From: Sphingomonas panni
Lineage (GTDB): Bacteria > Pseudomonadota > Alphaproteobacteria > Sphingomonadales > Sphingomonadaceae
Reading direction: 5' to 3'
Assembly: GCF_022664435.1 (NCBI RefSeq)
Contig: NZ_JAKREU010000006.1
Location: 124,001 to 188,000, forward strand
Length of the DNA: 64,000 bases
Shown: positions 36,294 through 43,283 of the stretch, in pieces
How positions within the stretch are numbered: position 1 is the first letter of the stretch
How the letters are laid out: every line of letters begins with the position of its first letter
Made by a program: the position numbers and the translations under genes
Notes under the pieces: model-generated
Told to the model about the DNA's origin: nothing
The model's database searches: none
The model's input: the letters and a program-made list of their open reading frames with translations, nothing else

Positions 36294-37637
36294 TCAGCGC
36301 GCCGACAGCGGTTGGCTGACCCGCCAGATCACGTTGCCGACATCGTCCGCGACCAGCATCGCGCCGGTGCGGTCGGCGATGACGCCCACCGGTCGGCCGA
36401 ACGCTTCCTTGCCATCGGCGGACAGGAACCCGGCCAGCAGGTCGACCGGCTTCGCATCCTTGGCCGGGAAGCTGCCATCGGCGGCGAAGGGGACGTAGAT
36501 CACCTTGTAGCCCGATGGCGGCACGCGGTTCCACGACCCGTGCAGGCCGATGACCGCGCCATTGGCGAAGCGGTCGCCCAGCCGCATGTCGCCGGTGAAG
36601 GCGAGGCCGAGCGGGGCGACATGCGCGCCCAGCGCATAGTCGGGGCGGGCGACATATTGGCGCAGGTCGGGACGCTGCGGCTGGACGCGGTCGTCGATGT
36701 AACCGCCCCAATAATGCCACGGCCATCCATAATTGCCGCCGAACTCGACCTTGGTCAGGTAATCGGGCGGCATGTCCGATCCCAGCATGTCGCGTTCGTT
36801 GACGACTGCCCACAAATCCTTGGTCCGCGGTTCGAACGCCATGCCGTTCGCGTTGCGTAACCCCGCGGCATAGATGCGGAACGTCTTCTTGACCGGATCG
36901 ACCTGCCAGATCGCGGCCCGGTTCTTTTCGATCTCCAGCCCGTTTTCGGCGATGTTGGAGGCAGAGCCGACGCTGACATAGAGCGACTTGCCATCGGGAT
37001 CGGCGACGACATTGCGCGCCCAGTGATTGCCGCCACCGGGCAGGTCGACGATCTTTTCCGCGCTGGCGGTGATGCGGGTCTGCCCGACACGGAAGGGGTA
37101 GCGGACCAGCGCATCGGTATTGGCCACGTACAGCCAGTCGCCGACCACCGCCATGCCGAACGGCGAGTTCAACCCGCTGAGCAGCGTCGAGCGTCCCTCC
37201 GCCACGCCGTCGCCATTGGCGTCGCGCAACAGGGTGATGCGGTTGGCCGACGGGCTGCCGGCGCCTGCCTTGTCCATGAACAACCGCATGAACCAGCCGG
37301 TGATGCCGCCGCCTTCGCGCGGGGGGCTGTTGGTTTCCGCGACCAGCACGTCACCATTGGCGAGGCGGTAGAGCCAGCGCGGATGGTCGAGGCCCTTGGC
37401 GAATGCCTGCACCTGCAATCCGGCCGGCGCGGTCGGGGTCTGGCCGTCCTTCCAGCCGGTCGGCTCGGCGATGCGGACGGTCGGGATCGTCTGCTTGCGG
37501 ACCTGCGACAGTTGCGGCGCACGGCCGGCAACGGCGTTCTCGCTCAACTGTGCCCGGTCGGGGCGGGTGAGATAGAAGACCAGTCCCGCGATCAGGACGA
37601 GCAGGACGATTCCGAAACGGACGGCATGTTTGCGCAT
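36294..37637 (-). CDS. PQQ-type soluble sugar/sorbosone dehydrogenase-like protein, membrane-anchored
   Basis: This 447-residue protein has an N-terminal membrane anchor (about 7-26, FGIVLLVLIAGLVFYLT) and a six-bladed beta-propeller of the GSDH/L-sorbosone dehydrogenase group. Marker stretches are LDHPRWLYRLANGDVLVAET, GNHWARNVVADPDGKSLYVSVG, NANGMAFEPRTKDLWAVVNERD and FGGNYGWPWHYWGG. Characterised relatives oxidise sugars in the periplasm with PQQ. No PQQ biosynthesis gene is in view, so cofactor and substrate are open. I chose the ATG at 37637 because it places the anchor at the N-terminus. A terminator-like hairpin lies 43 bases upstream. Confidence 0.86.
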   Translation of the reverse strand: MRKHAVRFGIVLLVLIAGLVFYLTRPDRAQLSENAVAGRAPQLSQVRKQTIPTVRIAEPTGWKDGQTPTAPAGLQVQAFAKGLDHPRWLYRLANGDVLVAETNSPPREGGGITGWFMRLFMDKAGAGSPSANRITLLRDANGDGVAEGRSTLLSGLNSPFGMAVVGDWLYVANTDALVRYPFRVGQTRITASAEKIVDLPGGGNHWARNVVADPDGKSLYVSVGSASNIAENGLEIEKNRAAIWQVDPVKKTFRIYAAGLRNANGMAFEPRTKDLWAVVNERDMLGSDMPPDYLTKVEFGGNYGWPWHYWGGYIDDRVQPQRPDLRQYVARPDYALGAHVAPLGLAFTGDMRLGDRFANGAVIGLHGSWNRVPPSGYKVIYVPFAADGSFPAKDAKPVDLLAGFLSADGKEAFGRPVGVIADRTGAMLVADDVGNVIWRVSQPLSAR

Positions 37638-37679
37638 GGCATGGGGATACAGCCGCGCCACCGGTCCGAAAAGCGAAAA

Positions 37680-37715
37680 GGGCCGCCGATGCCAAGGGAG
37701 TAACATCGGCGGCCC
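37680..37715 (-). terminator. Terminator-like hairpin on the minus strand
   Basis: A perfect 12-base stem (GGGCCGCCGATG at 37680-37691, CATCGGCGGCCC at 37704-37715) encloses a 12-base loop. Read on the minus strand it is followed by TTTTCGCTTTT, the classic layout of a Rho-independent terminator. It lies upstream of the sugar dehydrogenase start, and no protein gene on the minus strand ends just before it. It may end an untranslated RNA, act as an attenuator, or block read-through from the corC operon. Confidence 0.6.
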
Positions 37716-38192
37716 GTCGGCTGCAGTCGGGCGGGCGCGACCATGGTCTGCGCCGCGTGTCCGCGACTCCATCCGATCCGGTGCGAAGGCGATGATCCCG
37801 CCTCAAGCTCTGGTTTCAGCTGAAACCGGAGTCGCGCTTCATTCGATTGCGTACATAATCAATACGTCGAAATCGCGGCATCGTGGAAATTCGGAATTTT
37901 TCCGAATGTAATCGGCTGGAGCGATCAGTAGCGGCCAACGAGGGGGCGCCGCCGATGGTAGTGAACGGGCGTCTGCCCGCAACCGCGCCGCACTACGTGG
38001 TTATGCCCGTTCAATCGCCTGGGTGTAGAATGACGTACGGACCGGCGCGTTCATTGCACCATCGGCACGGCATCCCGGTCCTTGGCCTGATGCAATTCCG
38101 CTTGGCGCTCGTAACGCAGCGTGTCGGGCCTCCGCCGCGGACCACACGGCACCCTGACGCGCGCAAAGTGCCGGGCTTGCGGCGAGCGACGC
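37716..38192. other. Gene-less stretch with AT-rich core and palindromes
   Basis: About 480 bases between the terminator-like hairpin and the corC stop hold no open frame I can support. The segment around 37800-37930 is clearly richer in A and T than its surroundings. It contains a perfect 16-base palindrome GGTTTCAGCTGAAACC (37812-37827) and a perfect 8-base inverted repeat ATTCGGAA/TTCCGAAT (37889-37907). GAACGGGC near 37963 and GCCCGTTC near 38004 also pair. It looks like regulatory DNA or an RNA gene. Confidence 0.5.
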
Positions 38193-39101
38193 CTATTCCT
38201 CGATCGTCGGAAGTGGCGGGTGCAGCCGCAGGCGGAGGACCCGGCGGGTGTCGGCGGCAACGATCTCGATCCGCCAGCCCGAGGGATGATCGAGGCACGC
38301 GCCCTGTTTCGGCACTTCCCCCGCCAGAACGAAGGCAAGGCCGCCCAGCGTCTCGACATCCTCCTCGACCTCGCCCAGGCGCGGGTCGATCAGTTCGGCG
38401 GCATCTTCCAGCTCGGCACGGGCATCGGCCTCCCATGCGCCACCGTCCAAGGGCACGAACAGGTCGGTCGGCGCCTCGTCATGCTCGTCCTCGATCGCGC
38501 CGACGATCTCCTCGACCAGGTCCTCGATGGTGATGAGGCCATCGGTGCCTGAATATTCGTCCAGCACGATGGCGAGGTGGGTGCGGCTCGCTTGCATCTG
38601 CGCGAGCAGGTCGAGCGTGCCCATCGACTGCGGGACATAGAGCGGTTGCCGCAGCAGGCTGATCGCGGTCGGGGGGTGTTCCTCCCCCTTGGCAAGGATC
38701 GCGAACACGTCCTTCACATGGACCATGCCGACGATGGTATCCAGCTTCTCGCGATAGACCGGCAGGCGGCTGTGCCCGGCCTCGGCGAACAGCTTCACGA
38801 CGTCGGCGAAGGGGGTATTCTCCTCCAGCGCGACGATGTCGGCACGCGGCACGCCCATGTCGCCCGCGTCACGCTCGCCGAAATGCAGGATGTTGCGCAA
38901 CATCTTCCGCTCGATCGGCGACAAATCCCCCGCGACCGGCGCATCGTTTTCGTCCTCATGCGCTGCGATGACCTCCTCGATCCGTTCGCGCAGCGTCTCG
39001 CTGGCGTCGGTGCCGAAGATCAGCGAGCGCAGGCCCCGCCATATGCCCCCTTCGGAGCTGCTACTGTCGCCGGGCGCGGTGCTGGTCGAAACGTCGGCCA
39101 T
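38193..39101 (-). CDS. corC: CorC/YbeX-family CBS-domain protein
   Basis: This 302-residue cytoplasmic protein has an acidic N-terminal linker, two CBS domains (about 85-205, with ADIVALEENTPFADVVKLF and LAIVLDEYSGTDGLITIEDL) and a C-terminal CorC/HlyC transporter-associated domain. It lacks the membrane DUF21 domain of longer relatives, as is usual for CorC/YbeX beside ybeY. The family is linked to magnesium/cobalt efflux and, for YbeX, to ribosome maturation. The ATG at 39101 is chosen for MADVS; ybeY ends 10 bases upstream, consistent with the conserved phoH-ybeY-corC order. Confidence 0.9.
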   Translation of the reverse strand: MADVSTSTAPGDSSSSEGGIWRGLRSLIFGTDASETLRERIEEVIAAHEDENDAPVAGDLSPIERKMLRNILHFGERDAGDMGVPRADIVALEENTPFADVVKLFAEAGHSRLPVYREKLDTIVGMVHVKDVFAILAKGEEHPPTAISLLRQPLYVPQSMGTLDLLAQMQASRTHLAIVLDEYSGTDGLITIEDLVEEIVGAIEDEHDEAPTDLFVPLDGGAWEADARAELEDAAELIDPRLGEVEEDVETLGGLAFVLAGEVPKQGACLDHPSGWRIEIVAADTRRVLRLRLHPPLPTIEE

Positions 39102-39111
39102 GATGGTCGTG

Positions 39112-39624
39112 TCAGTCCTCTGTAACGGGATAGGGATCGTGCAGGCCGAGTTCGGCGAGCGTGGAACGCTCGATCGCCTCCATGGCTTCCGCCTCGGCAT
39201 CATTTTGATGGTCATGGCCTAGCAAATGCAGGCAGCCATGGACAATCAGGTGCGTGGCGTGATCGCCAACGGAAATGCCGCGTTCCTCCGCTTCCGCGGC
39301 ACAGACGCCATGCGCCAGCACGATATCGCCCAGCAGCACCTCGCCATCGTCGCTGTTCTGCGTGACGGTATCGAGCAGGTCGGGCTGGATCATGGGAAAG
39401 GAGAGGACGTTGGTCGGCTTGTCCTTCTGCCGATATTGCCGGTTGAGCGTGTGGACTTCTTCATCCGACGTGAGCCGGATCGCCACCTCGATCATGGCGG
39501 GGTCGGTCAGCCAGACACCCTGCGGCGTGCGGCCGATCGCGGCGGTGGCGGCGCGGGTGGCCAGCGCCTCCCAGTCGAGGTCCTGCGGCCAGTCGGCCTC
39601 TGCCTGTACGGCGATGTCGATCAT
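39112..39624 (-). CDS. ybeY: rRNA maturation endoribonuclease YbeY
   Basis: This 170-residue zinc-dependent RNase carries the diagnostic metal-binding motif HGCLHLLGHDH (three His) and the family stretch LNRQYRQKDKPTNVLSFP. YbeY processes the 16S rRNA 3' end and takes part in ribosome quality control. Its ATG overlaps the stop of the upstream vapC toxin gene by four bases (ATGA). An essential-class RNA maturation gene is thus translationally coupled to a toxin-antitoxin operon. Usually phoH is its direct upstream neighbour. Confidence 0.95.
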   Translation of the reverse strand: MIDIAVQAEADWPQDLDWEALATRAATAAIGRTPQGVWLTDPAMIEVAIRLTSDEEVHTLNRQYRQKDKPTNVLSFPMIQPDLLDTVTQNSDDGEVLLGDIVLAHGVCAAEAEERGISVGDHATHLIVHGCLHLLGHDHQNDAEAEAMEAIERSTLAELGLHDPYPVTED

Positions 39625-40016
39625 CTAAGGTCGGTCCTTGCGAAATCGTCGCCCTTGTAGAGCAAAGCGGCATTGTTGGTACGGGCGCAGGCATAGGCGA
39701 AGCAATCGCCCATGTTGAGTTTCGCGTCGTGGCGGCCCTTGCCGTAGCGGGCGTAGGCATCGAGTGCGACCTGCGATTCGTCGTTCCCGATGTCCACGCG
39801 GCGCAATGCCGCAGCCGTCGCGGTATCGCGCACCTCTTGTCGGGCGCGCTCGATCTGGTAGCGATAGGACCGGCATAATGCCAGAACGGTTTCCCATTCG
39901 GTCATTGCCGACCAAAGCGGGTCGGGATCGGCCATCAGCCGAACCATCAGTGCTTCGCCGTCCGGTTCGCCAGCGATCATCGCGACCAGCGCCGACGCAT
40001 CAACGAACAGGGTCAA
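39621..40016 (-). CDS. vapC: VapC-type PIN-domain ribonuclease toxin
   Basis: This 131-residue PIN-domain protein opens with (M)TLFVDASALVAM and has the acidic active-site set: Asp in FVDAS, Glu in TEWETVL, Asp in NMGDCFAYA and Asp in YKGDDFARTD. VapC toxins are RNases cutting tRNA or rRNA and are held inactive by VapB. I place the start at a TTG (40016) that overlaps the antitoxin stop (TTTGA); no ATG is well placed, and the frame upstream runs into the antitoxin gene in another frame. The stop overlaps the ybeY start. Confidence 0.9.
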   Translation of the reverse strand: MTLFVDASALVAMIAGEPDGEALMVRLMADPDPLWSAMTEWETVLALCRSYRYQIERARQEVRDTATAAALRRVDIGNDESQVALDAYARYGKGRHDAKLNMGDCFAYACARTNNAALLYKGDDFARTDLR

Positions 40017-40273
40017 AAATCGTCTTCCTCGCCCGATAACCAGTCGTAGAAGGCCTTGTCCGCTTTCAGTCCGGTCGGCGGCGGGAGTGGGTGCTTTTCG
40101 CGATACTCCCGCATCCATTCGCGCAGGTCCTGGCGGCGGGTGGCCTTCTCGAGATCATCCTCGACCCGGCGGATGGCGTCGCGCACGACCTGAGTCTTGC
40201 TCGTGCCGAGCCGTTTGGCGACGCGCGCGACTGCCGCAGCGGTTTCCGGATCCTTGATATACAGCGACGCCAT
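40013..40273 (-). CDS. vapB: VapB-type ribbon-helix-helix antitoxin
   Basis: This 86-residue protein has an N-terminal DNA-binding ribbon-helix-helix (MASLYIKDPETAAAVARVAK then GTSKTQVVRDAIRRVEDDLE) of the Rv0623-like VapB family and a C-terminal acidic toxin-binding tail (FYDWLSGEEDDF). A GGAGG ribosome binding site five bases before the ATG at 40273 decides the start over a GTG three bases earlier. It is followed directly by vapC, and a perfect inverted repeat lies 15 bases upstream, as expected for an autoregulated toxin-antitoxin operon. Confidence 0.92.
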   Translation of the reverse strand: MASLYIKDPETAAAVARVAKRLGTSKTQVVRDAIRRVEDDLEKATRRQDLREWMREYREKHPLPPPTGLKADKAFYDWLSGEEDDF

Positions 40274-40288
40274 CACGACCTCCGCAAC

Positions 40289-40320
40289 AGTATATCCCGC
40301 AAGCTAATGCGGGATATACT
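40289..40320. promoter_or_regulatory. Inverted-repeat operator of vapBC
   Basis: A perfect 13-base inverted repeat, AGTATATCCCGCA (40289-40301) and TGCGGGATATACT (40308-40320), is separated by six bases. It lies 15 bases upstream of the vapB start and five bases from the phoH stop, so the vapBC promoter is squeezed into the end of the phoH gene. TATAT runs in both arms could double as promoter elements. Ribbon-helix-helix antitoxins bind such palindromes. Confidence 0.85.
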
Positions 40321-40325
40321 CCGCA

Positions 40326-41327
40326 TCAAGCATCCTTGCCCTCATAGGCCTCGACGATGCGCCCGACGATCGGATGGCGCACCACGTCGCCGGCACCGAA
40401 GCGGGCGAACGCGATGCCTTCGATCCCCTCCAGCCGATTGGTCGCATCCGCCAAGCCCGATGCCTGCACGCCGCCGGGAAGGTCGGTCTGGTTCGGATCG
40501 CCGCATACGACCATGCGGCTGTTCTGGCCGAAGCGGGTGAGGAACATCTTCATCTGCGCGGGCGTGGTATTCTGGGCCTCGTCGAGGATGACGAACGCGT
40601 CGGCCAGCGTCCGGCCGCGCATGAAAGCGATCGGAGCGATCTCGATCTCGCCCGACAGGATGCGGCGTTCGACCTGTTCGGCGGGCAGGCAGTCGTTCAG
40701 GGCGTCGTAGAGCGGGCGGAGATAGGGATCGACCTTCTCCTTCATGTCGCCGGGCAGGAAGCCGAGTTTCTCGCCCGCCTCCACCGCCGGGCGCGAGAGG
40801 ATCAGACGCTGGACGCTGCCGGTGATGAGCTGCGCCACCGCCTGCGCGACGGCGATATAGGTCTTGCCGGTACCCGCCGGCCCCAGCGCGAAGATGATGT
40901 CGTTGGACAGCAACTGGTGCATGTAGCTGGCTTGCGCGACGGTGCGCGGCACGATCGTCTTCTTGCGGGTCCGGATCATGATCGACGGCGCGCCCTGACC
41001 GCTTTCCGCGCGGAAGATACCGTCGAGCGCCGGCTGCGACGACATGGCGATCACCGCGTCGATCAGGCCGGGATCGACCTCTTCGCCGCGCAGGATGCGG
41101 CGGTGCAGTTCGTTCAGCACTTCGCGGGCATGGGCCACGGCCTCCGCCGATCCCTCTATCCCGACCCGATCACCTCGCGCGGTGATATAGACACCCAGCC
41201 GTTCCTCCAGTGCCAGCAGATTGGCGTCGAATTCGCCGAACAGGCGGGACAGGAGTTGCGGCTTGTCGAAGCTGATTTCGGCGCGGGCGCGCTGACCGGC
41301 TTGGGCGGGAACGGGCTTGCGGCTCAT
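40326..41327 (-). CDS. phoH: PhoH-like ATPase
   Basis: This 333-residue protein has a PhoH ATPase core (about 110-320) with Walker A GPAGTGKTYIAVAQA, Walker B VILDEAQNTT, GDPNQTDLPGGV and an N-terminal KH-like portion (LEERLGVYITARGDRVGIEG). PhoH-like proteins of this group neighbour ybeY across bacteria and are thought to act in RNA metabolism, often as putative RNA helicases. Here the vapBC operator begins just five bases past the stop, so vapBC now separates phoH from ybeY. Confidence 0.93.
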   Translation of the reverse strand: MSRKPVPAQAGQRARAEISFDKPQLLSRLFGEFDANLLALEERLGVYITARGDRVGIEGSAEAVAHAREVLNELHRRILRGEEVDPGLIDAVIAMSSQPALDGIFRAESGQGAPSIMIRTRKKTIVPRTVAQASYMHQLLSNDIIFALGPAGTGKTYIAVAQAVAQLITGSVQRLILSRPAVEAGEKLGFLPGDMKEKVDPYLRPLYDALNDCLPAEQVERRILSGEIEIAPIAFMRGRTLADAFVILDEAQNTTPAQMKMFLTRFGQNSRMVVCGDPNQTDLPGGVQASGLADATNRLEGIEGIAFARFGAGDVVRHPIVGRIVEAYEGKDA

Positions 41328-41511
41328 GCGATCCTTTCGCGAAACGGCCGGAACGCAAGGTGCGCCCGGCCGGGGAGGAACATGGTGATGGTATGAAGGT
41401 CGCGCATCACCCGTTCAACGCACGAAGGCGGAAAGGGGAGCCAGGGGCGGCGCGACTGCATCGCGGGCGATTGTGGCAGAGCCGGACGCGGCGGGACAGC
41501 GATAATTGGAT

Positions 41512-41540
41512 GGGGGATATCGGTCGGCCGAACATCCCCC
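41512..41540 (-). terminator. Probable terminator hairpin after the alcohol dehydrogenase gene
   Basis: The arms GGGGGAT (41512-41518) and ATCCCCC (41534-41540) enclose an inner TCGG/CCGA pairing. It starts eight bases past the dehydrogenase stop on the minus strand. The following T content is weak, so it may be a processing or Rho-assisted end. About 220 bases then separate it from phoH, which therefore probably has its own promoter. Confidence 0.55.
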
Positions 41541-41548
41541 AAGCGGCA

Positions 41549-42607
41549 TCAGCCGAGCGTCGCCATGTCGATGACGAAGCGATACTTCACGTCGCTCTTC
41601 TGCATCCGGTCATAACCCGATTCGATATCGGCCATGTCAATCATCTCGATATCGGCGGTGAGGCCATGCTTGTTGCAGAAATCGAGCATCTCCTGCGTCT
41701 CGGCGATACCGCCGATCAGCGAGCCGGCCAGCGAACGGCGACCGAAGACGAGCGTGCCGACCGAAGGCGACGGGTGCGGCGTTTCCGGCACGCCCACCAG
41801 GGTCATCGTGCCGTCGCGCTTGAGCAGCCCCAGAAACTGGTCGAGGTCATGGGCGGCAGCGACCGTGTTCAGGATGAAGTCGAAGCTGCCGGCGTGCGTC
41901 CCCATCGCGTCGGCGTCCTTCGACACGATCAGGTCCTTCGCCCCCAGCCGGATCGCATCGTCGCGCTTGTTGGGCGAGGTCGAGAAGACATACACCTCGG
42001 CCCCCATCGCCGCCGCGATCTTCACGCCCATATGGCCCAGACCGCCCAGGCCCACGATGCCGACCTTCTGCCCCGGCCCGACGCTCCAATGCTTCAGCGG
42101 CGAATAGGTGGTGATGCCGGCGCACAGCAGTGGCGCGACGGCGGCAAGGTCGCCTTCGTCATGGCGGATCTTCAACACGAAGTCCTGGTCGACGACGATA
42201 TGGTCCGAATAACCGCCGAACGTATGGCCACCCAGCACCGGATCGGGACCGTTATAGGTGCCGACGAAGCCCGTGCCGGTGCAATATTGCTCCTCGCCCT
42301 CATGGCAGGACGGGCACTGCCCGCAGCTATCGACCATGCAGCCGACGCCAACCGTGTCGCCGACGACGAACTTGGTTACGTCGCTGCCGACGGCGGTGAC
42401 GGTGCCGACGATCTCATGCCCCGGAACGCAGGGATAGAGCGTGCCCGGCCATTCGCCGCGGGCGGTGTGCAGGTCGCTATGGCACACGCCGCAATAGCGG
42501 ATGTCGATCGCGACGTCGCTCGGCTGGGGATCGCGACGCTCGAACGAGAAGGGAGCAAGCTTGGCGTCGGCCGACTGCGCGGCGTAGCCCTTGGCGGGGG
42601 TCGTCAT
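41549..42607 (-). CDS. Zinc-dependent NAD(P) alcohol dehydrogenase (YahK/CAD type)
   Basis: This 352-residue medium-chain dehydrogenase has catalytic zinc ligands in YCGVCHSDLHTARGEW and VPGHEIVG, a structural zinc site in SCGQCPSCHEGEEQYC, and the nucleotide loop VGIVGLGGLGHMGVKIAAAMG. The motif order and length match the cinnamyl-alcohol/YahK group, which reduces a wide range of aldehydes with NADPH. The ATG at 42607 yields MTTPAKGYAAQSADAKL. A terminator hairpin follows. It lies between the hemerythrin gene and phoH, inside a cluster otherwise devoted to RNA maturation. Confidence 0.93.
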   Translation of the reverse strand: MTTPAKGYAAQSADAKLAPFSFERRDPQPSDVAIDIRYCGVCHSDLHTARGEWPGTLYPCVPGHEIVGTVTAVGSDVTKFVVGDTVGVGCMVDSCGQCPSCHEGEEQYCTGTGFVGTYNGPDPVLGGHTFGGYSDHIVVDQDFVLKIRHDEGDLAAVAPLLCAGITTYSPLKHWSVGPGQKVGIVGLGGLGHMGVKIAAAMGAEVYVFSTSPNKRDDAIRLGAKDLIVSKDADAMGTHAGSFDFILNTVAAAHDLDQFLGLLKRDGTMTLVGVPETPHPSPSVGTLVFGRRSLAGSLIGGIAETQEMLDFCNKHGLTADIEMIDMADIESGYDRMQKSDVKYRFVIDMATLG

Positions 42608-42668
42608 GTTGGGGTTCCGTGAATCAGAGAATTCCGCGACGTGCAATGCCGCCACGGCAATTTGGTTG

Positions 42669-42701
42669 CAGATATATTGTATCAAGTTTCTGATTTATCT
42701 G
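42669..42701. promoter_or_regulatory. AT-rich segment with inverted CAGATA/TATCTG upstream of the alcohol dehydrogenase
   Basis: Between the hemerythrin stop and the dehydrogenase start is an AT-rich island. CAGATA (42669-42674) and TATCTG (42696-42701) form an inverted pair around a 21-base centre. This probably contains the dehydrogenase promoter and perhaps an operator. I could not assign promoter hexamers with confidence. Confidence 0.35.
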
Positions 42702-42710
42702 GCGAAGCGT

Positions 42711-43283
42711 TCAGCCGACGCGGCGCTCGCCATGTTCGAGCATCGCGGGGATTACCAGCTCCTCCTCGTCCGCCAGATGGCGCAGCAGCAACCGGGTCAG
42801 CATTGCGGCATGATCGGCGTGGGTGTCGGCGGCACGGATGTCGCGGTTCGGGTGGGACAGGCTGGCGAGCAGGCCACGAGCGCTGTTGACCGTGGTTTCC
42901 AGCGCGTCGTGGATTGCATGATGATCGGCCTCCAGCAGGTCGAAACCGCGTTCCATCCGCCGGTCCAGTGCGCGGAACTTCGGGAAATAGACCGCGTCCT
43001 CGATCCGGTGATGCCCGTCGAGGTGCCCCAGAAACTGGTTGAGCGCGGGCACGAAGCGATGCGGAAAGACCGGCGCGTCCATGCGGCCTTCGCGGAAATC
43101 GGCGATGATCCGCTCGACCGCAGCTCCTTCGCTGCGCAGCGACTGGTGGACGTTCAGCCAGAAGTCGCATAGCTGCCCGAAATTCACGTGTTTCGCCCAG
43201 TCACCCTTCGGATAGGCAGAGCGCAGATAGGCGATCTCGTCGGAAATCCCGTCGCGCGACCCTAATGAGAGCGGGTCGCTCAC
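42711..43283 (-). CDS. Hemerythrin-domain protein
   Basis: This 190-residue protein has an all-helical hemerythrin-like domain with iron-ligand candidates spread along the chain: [32 protein letters not shown] and [17 protein letters not shown]. The second H-E pair and the closing H-L-x-x-E-E pattern are typical. Such proteins bind a di-iron centre and are linked to oxygen, nitric oxide or iron sensing and repair. It starts at a GTG that overlaps the miaB stop by four bases (GTGA). MiaB is an oxygen-sensitive iron-sulfur enzyme, so protection or iron supply is a conceivable link. Confidence 0.85.
   Translation of the reverse strand: MSDPLSLGSRDGISDEIAYLRSAYPKGDWAKHVNFGQLCDFWLNVHQSLRSEGAAVERIIADFREGRMDAPVFPHRFVPALNQFLGHLDGHHRIEDAVYFPKFRALDRRMERGFDLLEADHHAIHDALETTVNSARGLLASLSHPNRDIRAADTHADHAAMLTRLLLRHLADEEELVIPAMLEHGERRVG

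Noticed and set aside
37883..38533. A plus-strand frame across the gene-less stretch
   Set aside because: It enters the corC gene antisense and is Arg/Pro-rich with no family features. A non-coding interpretation fits better.
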